DNA of 46,868 nucleotides from Bradyrhizobium sp. (GTDB lineage: Bacteria > Pseudomonadota > Alphaproteobacteria > Rhizobiales > Xanthobacteraceae). Below are positions 26,683 through 34,514 of the stretch, piece by piece. Each line of letters starts with the position of its first letter. The first letter of the stretch is position 1. The notes under the pieces were generated by a model. It saw only the letters and a program-made list of their open reading frames with translations, made no database searches and had not been told where the DNA came from. The position numbers and the translations under genes are program-made. The DNA lies in contig NZ_JACRAW010000132.1 of assembly GCF_016213215.1 (NCBI RefSeq), positions 1 through 46,868 on the forward strand, written 5' to 3'.

Positions 26683-26967
26683 ATGCTTGGCGCCAAGTCC
26701 GAGATTCAGGTCGACACCGCCGAAGTTCGGGTCACCGAGTGGCGGCTGGCGCCGGGCAGCGCCACCGGGCATCACGTTCACGGGATGGACTATGTGATCG
26801 TCCCGGTCACCTCAGGTGAGATGACGATCGTGGCGCCGGGCGGGGAGCGCTCCAAGGCGCAGCTTGCGGCCGGCAAATCCTACTTCCGCAAGGCCGGCGT
26901 CGAGCACGACGTGCTCAACGAAACCGCCTGCGAGATCATATTCCTGGAGATCGAGCTGAAACCGTAA
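26683..26967 (+). CDS. Small cupin-domain protein
   Basis: A 94-residue single-cupin protein. The metal-site region is GHHVHGMDYVIVPVTSG (28-44), giving a His-x-His pattern with Asp in place of the usual Glu; the second motif is GKSYFRKAGVEHDVLNET with a His. Small cupins of this size may bind metal or small ligands, or act as isomerases or dioxygenases. GAGGAGAA lies just upstream of the ATG. The gene follows the antiporter-like gene by 49 nt on the same strand, a gap that includes a CCCCGCGGGG palindrome, and is probably the last of the pnt-linked group. No substrate can be assigned. Confidence 0.85.
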   Translation: MLGAKSEIQVDTAEVRVTEWRLAPGSATGHHVHGMDYVIVPVTSGEMTIVAPGGERSKAQLAAGKSYFRKAGVEHDVLNETACEIIFLEIELKP

Positions 26968-27059
26968 ACCGGTCTTTACGAATTGCCACCGATCCGTCGC
27001 AGTTGATCCCTCACTCTGCCTCAAAGTTCCCGCATCAAAATGATGGGGAGTGGCTCGGC

Positions 27060-28010
27060 ATGCTGAAATACCTCACTAAAATCGCGATGGATATGTTCCC
27101 CTCGGTGCTCGCGACCATCATCGGGGCCTACATCGTCAATCACTACATCAACGCCAAGCCCGCCGAGGCTCCCGTCGCGGCCGCCGTGGCGCCGTCGAAT
27201 CCGAAAAAGGCCGATGCCGGCAAGAGCAACGGCAAGCCTGCCGAGACGTCGGCTGATGTCGCCAGCCTTCCCGCGCCGGGCGTGACCGCCCGCGGAATCT
27301 CCGAGAGGGCGGTGATGGATAGACCGGCCGCGGACAGAGCCGAAACCAGGCCCATTGAGGCCAAGCCCGCCGACACTAAACCGACCGAGGCGGTGAACAC
27401 CCCTTCCGAGCAGCCGCGCCGCCACGTGCCGACCCTGCGCGAGAAGGTCATCGCCAAGATGTCGCCAGTTCCGGCTCCGGTGCCGGCGCCCGTCGTTACC
27501 GCCCCGTCGGCCGCCGCTCCTTCGATCGAGGGCGCGGCGCCGGCCGCTTCCGAAGACCGTAAGGACGCGACTGACCTTGCGCGCGCGGCGATCGAACGGT
27601 TGCGCAACACATCGGAAGGTGCTCCGCGGGCCCAAGAGTCGCGAGCGCAGGAGCCGCGGACCCAGGAAACGGCACGAACTCCCGAACCGCCCCGGGTGGT
27701 CGATCCTGCGCGGGGAGTGCAGCCAGCCCTCCGGCCTCTTCCTCCGCCGGTTACCGTGTCTTCGACGCCGGGATCGGAGACCTACGGTGCTGCGATCGCC
27801 AACCCGCCTTATACGTCGGCAATCCGCACCGACGATCCGAACCGGCCGATTCCTCCGGCCGACATTCCAGCCCCGCAGTCGGCGCCGCCGCTTGACCTGC
27901 GTGCGGACGCGACCACCCCGGCGCGCGAACGTCCGACGGTCGCCGACGACATGCTGTCGGCGGCAAAATCGATGTTCAACGCCGTTCTGCCGAAGAGCGC
28001 CGTCGAGTGA
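27060..28010 (+). CDS. Pro/Ala-rich protein with one N-terminal membrane segment
   Basis: I do not recognise a named family. From the ATG at 27060 (GGGGAG 9-10 nt upstream) the 316-residue product opens with MLKYLTKIAMDMFPSVLATIIGAYIV, a single hydrophobic segment at about 1-27. The rest is long, Ala/Pro/Glu/Arg-rich and almost surely disordered, with a repeated RAQESRAQEPRTQE stretch near 210. A TTG at 27003 would add 19 residues without support. The last 25 residues (DDMLSAAKSMFNAVL) could form an amphipathic helix. It may act as a membrane-tethered linker or scaffold. Codon pattern and the site favour a real gene. Confidence 0.75.
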   Translation: MLKYLTKIAMDMFPSVLATIIGAYIVNHYINAKPAEAPVAAAVAPSNPKKADAGKSNGKPAETSADVASLPAPGVTARGISERAVMDRPAADRAETRPIEAKPADTKPTEAVNTPSEQPRRHVPTLREKVIAKMSPVPAPVPAPVVTAPSAAAPSIEGAAPAASEDRKDATDLARAAIERLRNTSEGAPRAQESRAQEPRTQETARTPEPPRVVDPARGVQPALRPLPPPVTVSSTPGSETYGAAIANPPYTSAIRTDDPNRPIPPADIPAPQSAPPLDLRADATTPARERPTVADDMLSAAKSMFNAVLPKSAVE

Positions 28011-28038
28011 CTGGCGCCAACTGCGCTTTCTTTTCTGA

Positions 28039-28692
28039 TCAGCCGCCGACGCGAGCGAGGCCGCTGCGCGCGGCGTCGTCTCTCGGACGCAAGGTCACCG
28101 CGCGGCCATAGGATGCTGCCGCCTTGGTCCGGTCGCCCATGCGCTCATAGGCGAGTCCGCGCGTCGTCCAGATCTGCGCGTTGTTCGGTTCGAATTCGGA
28201 CGCTTCGTCGAGATCTGCTGCGGCTTCCTTGACCTTGCCCACGGCGAGATAGCTGACGGCGCGGCCGAGCAGCGGTTCCGGCTTTTGCGGGTTCAGTCCG
28301 TTGGCTGCAGCAAAATCGGCGATCGCGAATTCGTGCTGATTGGCGGCCTGGTAGATCAGCGCGCGACCATACAGAGCTTGCGCGTTGTAGGGATCAAGCG
28401 TGACCGCGCGGTTGAATTCTTCCAGCGCTTCTTCGCTCTTGCCCGATCTTGCCAGCGCCTGGCCGCGTGCGGCATGCCCCTGAGCCTCCCTGACATTGCT
28501 TGCGCTCACAGCGGTGTCGGCTTGCGCGGGCGGAGCTTCGGAGAGTTGTTGCGGCTTTTCCTTTTCCGGTCCGATCGATCCCAGGTCGAACGAGCACCCG
28601 CCGAGCACAATCGCGAGCAGCATGATGGTGGCGCACGACGGCGGGCGCGGGCGCGAGACTTCGGAATAGCGGTCGGGTACCATGATCACCAT
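28039..28692 (-). CDS. TPR-repeat lipoprotein
   Basis: A 217-residue protein with a lipobox VLGGC (lipidated Cys33) after a short hydrophobic stretch, then a linker and at least four tetratricopeptide repeats (about 72-210), for example ARGQALARSGKSEEALEEFNRA, LYGRALIYQAANQHEFAIADF and TRGLAYERMGDRTKAAASYGRA. It would be attached to the membrane and face the periplasm, likely as a protein-protein adaptor. The ATG at 28692 is preceded by a weak GAGCGAG; ATG 28683 is an alternative. It converges with the Pro/Ala-rich gene. Specific partners are unknown. Confidence 0.88.
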   Translation of the reverse strand: MVIMVPDRYSEVSRPRPPSCATIMLLAIVLGGCSFDLGSIGPEKEKPQQLSEAPPAQADTAVSASNVREAQGHAARGQALARSGKSEEALEEFNRAVTLDPYNAQALYGRALIYQAANQHEFAIADFAAANGLNPQKPEPLLGRAVSYLAVGKVKEAAADLDEASEFEPNNAQIWTTRGLAYERMGDRTKAAASYGRAVTLRPRDDAARSGLARVGG

Positions 28693-28752
28693 GCACGGCT
28701 CGCTCGCGCGCCTTTCAACACTGATAGCGCGTCACATCGCGAAAAGCACCGC

Positions 28753-28785
28753 TTGAAAACAACAACGCGGGCACGAGGCCCGCGT
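28753..28785 (-). terminator. Intrinsic terminator of rpsU
   Basis: On the minus strand an 8-bp stem ACGCGGGC / GCCCGCGT with a 5-nt loop is followed by the T-rich run TGTTGTTTTC. It lies about 35 nt after the rpsU stop and has the stem-plus-T-tract form of a Rho-independent terminator. Confidence 0.75.
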
Positions 28786-28819
28786 CGGATCGACATTCAA
28801 TCTCAACAGGACGACCGGA

Positions 28820-29122
28820 TCAGCGCATCCCGCGCGGACCGCCACCAGCGCCGCCCCGGCCACCTGCGCCACGATCGGCACCGGCACCCGCGCCAAACAC
28901 CGGCTTCGGCTTCATCGGCAGCAGGCCTTCGCGCTGCAGCTTCTTGCGTGCGAGCTTGCGCGCACGGCGTACGGCTTCGGCCTTTTCACGGGCCTTCTTC
29001 TCGGAGGGCTTTTCGTAGTGCCCGCGGAGCTTCATCTCGCGGAAGATACCCTCGCGCTGCATCTTCTTCTTCAGCGCCTTGAGGGCTTGATCGACATTGT
29101 TATCGCGAACGAGAACCTGCAC
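28820..29122 (-). CDS. rpsU: 30S ribosomal protein S21
   Basis: S21 is a small subunit protein needed for translation initiation. The N-terminal 70 residues match the family: VQVLVRDNNVDQALKALKKK, REGIFREMKLRGHYEKPSEK and an Arg/Lys-rich helix. Residues 75-100 are a Gly/Ala/Arg tail (GAGAGADRGAGGRGG), an extension found in Rhizobiales S21 and absent from E. coli. The start is GTG at 29122, with AGAGGA 6 nt upstream; a longer frame from 29221 adds 33 residues without S21 homology. The gene stands alone with its own terminator. Confidence 0.95.
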   Translation of the reverse strand: MQVLVRDNNVDQALKALKKKMQREGIFREMKLRGHYEKPSEKKAREKAEAVRRARKLARKKLQREGLLPMKPKPVFGAGAGADRGAGGRGGAGGGPRGMR

Positions 29123-29285
29123 GCGGCATCCTCTTTCAAGTATCGGAATGGAATTCTGGTAAAGCGAAGGGGTGGCGGAAAGGCCGACCCTCAACCTTGA
29201 GCGCGCGGATGTATCAGACAAACGCCAATATGTCCACCCGCCGCGGGAGGTTTGATGACGGAAATAGGGTCTTTTTGGGCCGGGA

Positions 29286-30392
29286 TCAGCCGGTCTTCGG
29301 GCCGCTGACCTGGGTCACATGGCCCATCTTCCGGCCCGGCCGGGGCGCGCCCTTGCCGTAGATGTGGACGGTGGCACCGGGAACCGTCAGCCACTGCTCG
29401 TAGTCGTTGATCTCGTCTCCGATCAGGTTGGTCATGGTGACCGGTCCGTGCCGTACCGGCTTGCCCAACGGCCAGCCGGCAATGGCCCGGATGTGCTGCT
29501 CGAACTGGGAGATCGAGGCGCCATCGAGCGTCCAATGCCCGGAATTGTGCACACGCGGGGCAATTTCGTTGACCAGCACGGCCGGCCCGTTGCTGCCATT
29601 GGCGAGCACGAACATCTCGACCGCAAGCACGCCGACATAGTCCAGCGCATGCGCGATCTTCTCGGCGATACCGCGCGCCTGTGCCGCTAGCGCGTCAGGA
29701 ATGGGCGCCGGCGCGCGCGAGACCTTCAGGATGTGATCCCGGTGCTCGTTTTCAGTGACGTCAAAGCACTCCACCGCGCCGTCGGCTGAACGCGCGGCGA
29801 TCACCGAGATCTCGCGCTCGAACGGCACGAAAGTTTCGAGGATCGCGTGCTTGGTGCCGAGGTCGGCCCAGATCCGCACCAGATCCTCGCCTTGGCGGAT
29901 GATGGCCTGGCCCTTGCCGTCGTAGCCGAAGCGGCGTGTCTTGAGCACGGCCGGAAGTCCGATCCGCACGATCGCTTCGCGCAGCGATGCGACCGAGGAT
30001 ACGTCGGCGTACGCGGCCGTGGCGACGCCGAGCCCCGTGACGAAGTCCTTCTCCGCGAGCCGGTCCTGGGTGGTCTCCAGGACCTTGTGGTTGGGGAGCA
30101 CCGGCCGCCGTGCTGCGAGCACCATGGCGGCTGCCGAGGGCACGTTCTCGAATTCGTAGGTGATGACGTCGACGTCGTTGGCGAACAGTTCCAGGGCTTC
30201 GACATCGGCATATTCGGCGCAGGTCCCGTTCAGCACGACGTCGAAGGCCGGCGAGTCCGGGTCCGGCGAGAACACTTGGCAGCGCAGGCCGAGCCGCGCC
30301 GCCGCCATCGCCAGCATCCGGCCCAACTGGCCGCCGCCGAGAATTCCGATGGTGTCGCCAGGCCTCAGCTTGCGCTGGTTGGAAGCGATCAC
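29286..30392 (-). CDS. purK: N5-carboxyaminoimidazole ribonucleotide synthase
   Basis: PurK uses ATP and bicarbonate to convert AIR to N5-CAIR in purine synthesis. The 368-residue ATP-grasp protein shows GILGGGQLGRMLA at the N-terminus, ITYEFENVPSAA, the ATP-grasp segments VLKTRRFGYDGKGQ and VFVPFEREISVIAAR-like strand (TFVPFEREISVIA), and NEIAPRVHNSGHWT. The start is GTG at 30392 with GGAGGAGA 4 nt upstream. It overlaps the purE stop by GTGA, so the two are translated together. A longer open frame reaching 30785 is the purE region read in another frame. Confidence 0.96.
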   Translation of the reverse strand: MIASNQRKLRPGDTIGILGGGQLGRMLAMAAARLGLRCQVFSPDPDSPAFDVVLNGTCAEYADVEALELFANDVDVITYEFENVPSAAAMVLAARRPVLPNHKVLETTQDRLAEKDFVTGLGVATAAYADVSSVASLREAIVRIGLPAVLKTRRFGYDGKGQAIIRQGEDLVRIWADLGTKHAILETFVPFEREISVIAARSADGAVECFDVTENEHRDHILKVSRAPAPIPDALAAQARGIAEKIAHALDYVGVLAVEMFVLANGSNGPAVLVNEIAPRVHNSGHWTLDGASISQFEQHIRAIAGWPLGKPVRHGPVTMTNLIGDEINDYEQWLTVPGATVHIYGKGAPRPGRKMGHVTQVSGPKTG

Positions 30393-30877
30393 GCCTTCTC
30401 CTCCGGGCGCTCGGCGACGGCATCCGTCTGCTGTTCGCGCCAGGCGGCCAGCCGTTCGGACAGGGCCGGATCGCTCAGCGCGAGCACGCTGGCCGCGAGC
30501 AGCGCCGCGTTGATGGCGCCTGCTTTGCCGATGGCCAGAGTGCCGACCGGCACGCCCGCTGGCATCTGAACGATGGAATAGAGCGAGTCGAGCCCGGCAA
30601 GCGCCTTCGATTCGACGGGAACACCGAAGACCGGAAGTTCCGTGAGCGCCGCCGTCATCCCGGGAAGGTGCGCCGCCCCCCCGGCGCCGGCGATGATGAC
30701 CTTGAAGCCGGCTGCCTTGGCGCCTTTGGCGAAGGCGAAGAGTCGCTCCGGGGTGCGATGCGCAGAGACGATGCGTTTTTCGCAAGCGACACCGAGCGCG
30801 GCGAGCGTTTCGGCCGCGTGGCGCATGGTTTCCCAGTCCGACTGGCTTCCCATGATAATGGCGACGGGCGCGGTCAT
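30389..30877 (-). CDS. purE: N5-carboxyaminoimidazole ribonucleotide mutase
   Basis: PurE converts N5-CAIR to CAIR, the step after PurK. The 162-residue protein has the class I signature IIMGSQSDWETM, VSAHRTPERLF with the catalytic His, IAGAGGAAHLPGM and TELPVFGVPV. Length and motifs match the octameric bacterial enzyme. It is the first gene of purE-purK and divergent from the GGDEF gene, with an 86-nt gap that must hold both promoters. A PurR-type operator or purine riboswitch was not seen there. Confidence 0.97.
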   Translation of the reverse strand: MTAPVAIIMGSQSDWETMRHAAETLAALGVACEKRIVSAHRTPERLFAFAKGAKAAGFKVIIAGAGGAAHLPGMTAALTELPVFGVPVESKALAGLDSLYSIVQMPAGVPVGTLAIGKAGAINAALLAASVLALSDPALSERLAAWREQQTDAVAERPEEKA

Positions 30878-30963
30878 GATCTCAATTTTCTCGGGAATCC
30901 AAAAACATAGGCCGAATTATAGGTTCAGGCCCGACTTCGGGAAGACGTGGCAAGGAGACGGGA

Positions 30964-31710
30964 ATGGACTATCCTGACTTGGTGAATCCCCGCAAGCCTT
31001 CATTGAGCAGGATGCCCATGAAGAAACAAAAGAGGGCGATCGCTGCGAAGGCCGGAAAAGGTGGTAGGAGCACGGTCAAGCGCAAGACGGTCGCGAGCGT
31101 CGCAGCTCCGCCTGCGCGGGTTCGGTCCAAGAGGGCTGACCGCGGCCGGGACACCGTTCACGGTCTTAGACGCGAGCTTGCCGCAGCCTTGAGGCGCATC
31201 GAGGAACTCGAGGCGATCGCCGACACGGATTTTCTGCTCGGTATTCCGAACCGCCGCGGCTTTGAGCATGCGCTCCATCGCGCGATCGCCTACATCCAGC
31301 GCTATAATGCGAGCGGTGCACTGATTGTGCTGGATGTCGATCTGCTCAAGCCAATCAACGACTCCTATGGCCACGCGGCCGGCGATGAGGTGTTGAAGGC
31401 CATCGCAGCGACGTTGACCGGGCAGGTGCGTTCTTCCGATGTGGTCGGGCGACTCGGCGGCGACGAGTTCGTGGTGCTGTTGTGGAACCTGAGCGAGACC
31501 GACGCCAGGGCGAAGGCGGCGGGGCTTGAGCAGGCCATCGATGGACTGACATTTGAATTTGACGGCCGCAGCGTGACCGCCGGTGCCTCCGCAGGGGTGG
31601 CGCTGCTTGGCTCGCATGTGGAAGCTGGCAGGGCGATGGCGGAGGCCGACGCCGCCATGTATGTGCGCAAGGCGCAGCGGCGTCACGAACGGCAGATGAT
31701 CAAACCCTAG
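30964..31710 (+). CDS. Diguanylate cyclase (GGDEF) with product-inhibition site
   Basis: A 248-residue soluble protein. The first 60 residues are Lys/Arg-rich (KKQKRAIAAKAGKGG), then a short coiled coil (about 64-86), then a GGDEF domain (about 88-240). It begins DTDFLLGIPNRRGFEHAL and has the active-site GGDEF at 165-169 in the form RLGGDEFVVLL. The inhibitory I-site RxxD (RSSD, 156-159) is placed five residues before it. All residues needed for c-di-GMP synthesis seem intact. There is no obvious sensor domain. AAGGAG precedes the ATG by about 7 nt. The highly basic N-terminus could bind nucleic acid or a membrane surface; that is a guess. Confidence 0.93.
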   Translation: MDYPDLVNPRKPSLSRMPMKKQKRAIAAKAGKGGRSTVKRKTVASVAAPPARVRSKRADRGRDTVHGLRRELAAALRRIEELEAIADTDFLLGIPNRRGFEHALHRAIAYIQRYNASGALIVLDVDLLKPINDSYGHAAGDEVLKAIAATLTGQVRSSDVVGRLGGDEFVVLLWNLSETDARAKAAGLEQAIDGLTFEFDGRSVTAGASAGVALLGSHVEAGRAMAEADAAMYVRKAQRRHERQMIKP

Positions 31711-31792
31711 GCGCGCGAACGGTGCGAGCCATGTAACGCGATAATGACGCACCATGGCATCCTCGCACTCGCCTTCGCGCCGCGATGCGGAT

Positions 31793-32044
31793 TTACAGCG
31801 CGCTCAGATCGTCCGGCACCTCTCCGAATTTCTTCAGCAGCTTGGCATCACTAAATTCGCCGGTCATCGGATTGCCGTTGCGACTGAAGGCGACGGCGCC
31901 GCTATGGCCTGCGGCGCGCGACAACACCTCTGCTCGACGCAACGCGGCGGCGGGAGTTTGGCATTCCTGCGCGTCGCCCGGGACGAGCGAACCGTCATCG
32001 TCCCGCAGGAACGCCAGCGCGACGTAATAGGTGACATCAGCCAT
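31793..32044 (-). CDS. Conserved small hypothetical protein (83 residues)
   Basis: I recognise no family. The protein opens MADVTYYVALAFLRDDDGSLVPGD, has a helix ALRRAEVLSRAAGHSGAVAF, and ends SDAKLLKKFGEVPDDL. GGAG stands 8 nt upstream of the ATG, and the upstream gene's stop is 24 nt away on the same strand, so both are probably in one transcript. The composition (mixed strand-helix-strand, few low-complexity stretches) looks like a folded domain. It is cytoplasmic by lack of a signal peptide. Confidence 0.7.
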   Translation of the reverse strand: MADVTYYVALAFLRDDDGSLVPGDAQECQTPAAALRRAEVLSRAAGHSGAVAFSRNGNPMTGEFSDAKLLKKFGEVPDDLSAL

Positions 32045-32068
32045 GGCTTTGGCTCCGGATCCCCAGCG

Positions 32069-32275
32069 CTAGGCTGCGCCGCGTCTCGTGCACGGCAGGT
32101 CGGACACGTTGCCTGCGATCGCCGACTGAAGTTCCTCGAGCTCGGCTTCCAGATATTCATTGGCCATGATCAGCGCCTTGATCGTGCTGCGCAGATTGCC
32201 GTCGCACATGGCGATGGCCTGGTCGCAGGCCTGTTCGTAACGACTGTCGTCAAAGGGTGAGGCGGGTGCAGGCAT
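32069..32275 (-). CDS. Conserved small helical hypothetical protein (68 residues)
   Basis: No family recognised. From the ATG at 32275 (GGGAG 9 nt upstream) the product reads MPAPASPFDDSRYEQACDQA, then two predicted helices: IAMCDGNLRSTIKALIMANEY and LEAELEELQSAIAG, the second amphipathic and likely to form a coiled coil. A longer frame to 32377 lacks a better site. The gene precedes the 83-residue gene on the same strand and follows a DUF465 gene, forming a run of three very small genes. Confidence 0.65.
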   Translation of the reverse strand: MPAPASPFDDSRYEQACDQAIAMCDGNLRSTIKALIMANEYLEAELEELQSAIAGNVSDLPCTRRGAA

Positions 32276-32377
32276 GCGAAACTCCCGGATGGGTGAACCC
32301 GGGCAAATGTTCTCTGTTTGTTCTCGTTGAGTCAAGAGGCTTTGAGATTCAGGCGCATGCCGTTCCCAAGCTGACAA

Positions 32378-32584
32378 TCAGGCAATGATGTCGGGCGTGA
32401 TCTGGTCTTCGATGAAGGCGATGCGGTCGCGCAACAGCAGCTTGCGTTTCTTCATCCGCTGCAGCCGCAGGAGATCTGGTGCGGGCGATTGATGCAACGC
32501 ATCAATCGCCGCGTCGAGGTCGCGATGTTCCTGCTGCAACCTGGCGAGCTCGGCTTGGAGTTCGCCCACATCTTCCTGGCCCAT
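32378..32584 (-). CDS. DUF465 (YdcH-like) small coiled-coil protein
   Basis: A 68-residue protein made of two helices: ELQAELARLQQEHRDLDAAIDA and LRLQRMKKRKLLLRDRIAFIED. This helix-hairpin with the KKRKLLLRDRI pattern defines DUF465 (YdcH) proteins, whose function is not known. The start at 32584 (MGQEDV) is chosen because homology begins there; the upstream 51 codons of the open frame look unrelated. The Shine-Dalgarno sequence is weak. It faces a second DUF465 gene at 32912 across a 327-base gap. Confidence 0.85.
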   Translation of the reverse strand: MGQEDVGELQAELARLQQEHRDLDAAIDALHQSPAPDLLRLQRMKKRKLLLRDRIAFIEDQITPDIIA

Positions 32585-32911
32585 GATGTACGTTAGCCGA
32601 AAAAAACGATGAGGTTGCGAACGTTGTGGACGCCTGTGGAAATTATCGTCCGAGCCGGGCCGATCTGCAAGTGATCCGACCCGTAGTTCTACGAGTGCAG
32701 GATATTGCAAGCCGGTGCGGTTGAACCAAGATCGCATTCAGGATCAAGACCATCGTTTGCAATCCCTACCTGGTTCCGAGCTTACGCTGCGTTACGCAAG
32801 ATTCTCGAATGTGACACTGCGACGACGATTCCCATCGACAGAACGAATCGCTGATGTAGACTTCGACGTCCGGATCGAATCCAAGGTCTAACCTTACCGA
32901 GGAGGTTTCGA
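32585..32911. other. Divergent promoter region between two DUF465 genes
   Basis: This 327-base gap is less GC-rich than its surroundings. It contains a 5-bp inverted repeat CGTAG-tt-CTACG (32682-32693) and a direct repeat of TTACGC at a 10-bp interval (32782-32797), both possible protein-binding sites. It should hold promoters for both genes. A minus-strand open frame across 32766-32999 overlaps the second DUF465 gene and has no ribosome-binding site. Confidence 0.4.
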
Positions 32912-33097
32912 ATGACAATTCAGGCACATCTGGTTGAATTGGAACGGAAGCATCAAACTCTCGAAAACGAACTGCACGAAGCGCTCGTTCACCTTTCAAC
33001 AGACGACCTGCAAATTGTTGAGTTGAAGCGCCGGAAACTGATGGTCAAGGACCAGATCGAGCGATTGAGACAGAACTCCGACGGAACACTGCACTAG
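32912..33097 (+). CDS. DUF465 (YdcH-like) small protein, second copy
   Basis: A 61-residue DUF465 protein: helix HLVELERKHQTLENELHEAL, a short turn LSTDDLQI, and helix VELKRRKLMVKDQIERLRQN. AGGAGG lies about 6 nt upstream of the ATG, a strong site. It shares the two-helix layout and the K-[KR]-RK-L core with the protein at 32378-32584 but differs clearly in sequence, so the two are paralogues, not a recent duplication. Function is unknown. Confidence 0.9.
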   Translation: MTIQAHLVELERKHQTLENELHEALVHLSTDDLQIVELKRRKLMVKDQIERLRQNSDGTLH

Positions 33098-33213
33098 CGA
33101 AAATCTTAAAATCCGAACTGTCCCGGTTGCAGGGATGACGCGCGCGCGTTCGTCCCTGGGCCGGCACTGACGTTACGGCTCACGCGACGCGACCGGCTTC
33201 ACGCGCGGAATGG

Positions 33214-34317
33214 TCACACGCCTGCAAGCTCGCCGACATGGTCGGCGATCGCCAGCGACGAGGTCAGTCCCGGCGACTCGATCCCGAACAGATTGATGAG
33301 GCCGTCGACGCCGTGATCGCGCGGGCCCTGGATCAGGAAGTCCTGCACGGCCACCGCCGGCGGAACGATCTTGGGCCGAATACCGGAATAGCTCGGCATC
33401 AATGCCCCATCCGGGAGGCCAGGCCAGTACCTGCGTATCGCGGGATAAAACCGCTCCGCCCTCGCCGGGTTGACGGCGTAATCGATGGTCTCGACCCACT
33501 CGACGTCGGGGCCGAACCGCGCCTGTCCCGCCATGTCGAGGGTGAGATGGACTCCGAGCCCGCCGGGCTCGGGCACCGGATAGATCAGGCGCGAGAACGG
33601 CGCCTTGGCGCTGCAGCTGAAATAGTTTCCCTTGGCGAGATAAGCGGATGGAATCCTGTCCAGCGGCATGCCGTCGATGTTGCGCGCGACCGTGGTGGCG
33701 GAGAGTCCTGCCGCATTGACGAGCAGCCCGCATTCCAAGCTCATCGGGGATTCGCCGCCCGCGTCGACTTCGATCCGTTTATCGGCGGCCCTTGCGCGAA
33801 GCAGCGGAGCATGAAAGGCGAAGGCTGCGCCGGCTGTCTCGGCGTCGCCACGCAGCGCCAGCATGTAGGCGTGGCTGTCGAGGATGCCGGTCGAAGGGGA
33901 GAGCAGGGCGGCATCACAGGCGAGCGCCGGCTCAAGCGCGCGGGCGGCCTCGCCTGACAGCATTTGCATGTCGAGCACGCCGTTGGCCTCGGCATGGGCT
34001 TTGATTGATTGCAGCCGTTCGGTTTCCTTCGGACTGGTCGCCACGATCAGCTTGCCGCAATTCTTGTGGGGGATGCCGTGTTCGCGGCAGTAGCGGTACA
34101 GCGCATGCCTGCCGCTGACGCACATGCGCGCCATCCAACTGCCGGCGCGGTAGTAGATTCCCGCGTGGATCACCTCGCTGTTGCGCGAGGAAGTAATGGT
34201 GCCGATGCCCTCAGCCTCCTCCAGCACGATCACCTCGCGCCCGGCCTGCGCGAGGCGCCGCGCCACCGCGAGCCCGATCACGCCCGCGCCGATGACGACG
34301 CAGTCGACCCTATCCAT
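33214..34317 (-). CDS. FAD-dependent oxidoreductase, L-2-hydroxyglutarate oxidase-like
   Basis: A 367-residue flavoprotein of the DAO/L2HGDH type. The N-terminus DCVVIGAGVIGLAVARRLA is the FAD-binding Rossmann motif, followed by SSRNSEVIHAGIYY, the family-characteristic segment near the isoalloxazine ring, and NCGKLIVATSPKE. The C-terminal part has SYSGIRPKIVPP and NLFGIESPGLTSSLAIA, typical of L-2-hydroxyglutarate oxidase/dehydrogenase relatives that oxidise 2-hydroxy acids and feed electrons to quinones or oxygen. The ATG at 34317 (MDRVDCVVIG) is preferred to a TTG at 34329. The exact substrate should be treated as unproven. Confidence 0.88.
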   Translation of the reverse strand: MDRVDCVVIGAGVIGLAVARRLAQAGREVIVLEEAEGIGTITSSRNSEVIHAGIYYRAGSWMARMCVSGRHALYRYCREHGIPHKNCGKLIVATSPKETERLQSIKAHAEANGVLDMQMLSGEAARALEPALACDAALLSPSTGILDSHAYMLALRGDAETAGAAFAFHAPLLRARAADKRIEVDAGGESPMSLECGLLVNAAGLSATTVARNIDGMPLDRIPSAYLAKGNYFSCSAKAPFSRLIYPVPEPGGLGVHLTLDMAGQARFGPDVEWVETIDYAVNPARAERFYPAIRRYWPGLPDGALMPSYSGIRPKIVPPAVAVQDFLIQGPRDHGVDGLINLFGIESPGLTSSLAIADHVGELAGV

Positions 34318-34514
34318 GACCGGAAGCAAATCCCGTAACAGCTGCCGATGTGGTGAAGAGAACCGCCTGTGGGCGGAATCCTGTTAGCCTTCCATTAATC
34401 ATGTCAGGGTAATTGCCCTAAATTAAGCCTGTTTTATCAGGGGCCTGAGCACGCGTTTACCCGATCCAAACGCGTGAAGCCAGAAAATCCGCCTTGAACA
34501 TCCGCGGGTGACTG

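Noticed and set aside
29123..29285. Possible 6S or other small RNA between rpsU and purK
   Set aside because: The length is suitable and 6S genes are found near pur genes in some bacteria, but I see no closing stem with a large central bubble.
29286..30785. 499-residue version of PurK
   Set aside because: The extra N-terminal part is the purE region read in another frame. The GTG at 30392 has a strong site and the normal PurK start.
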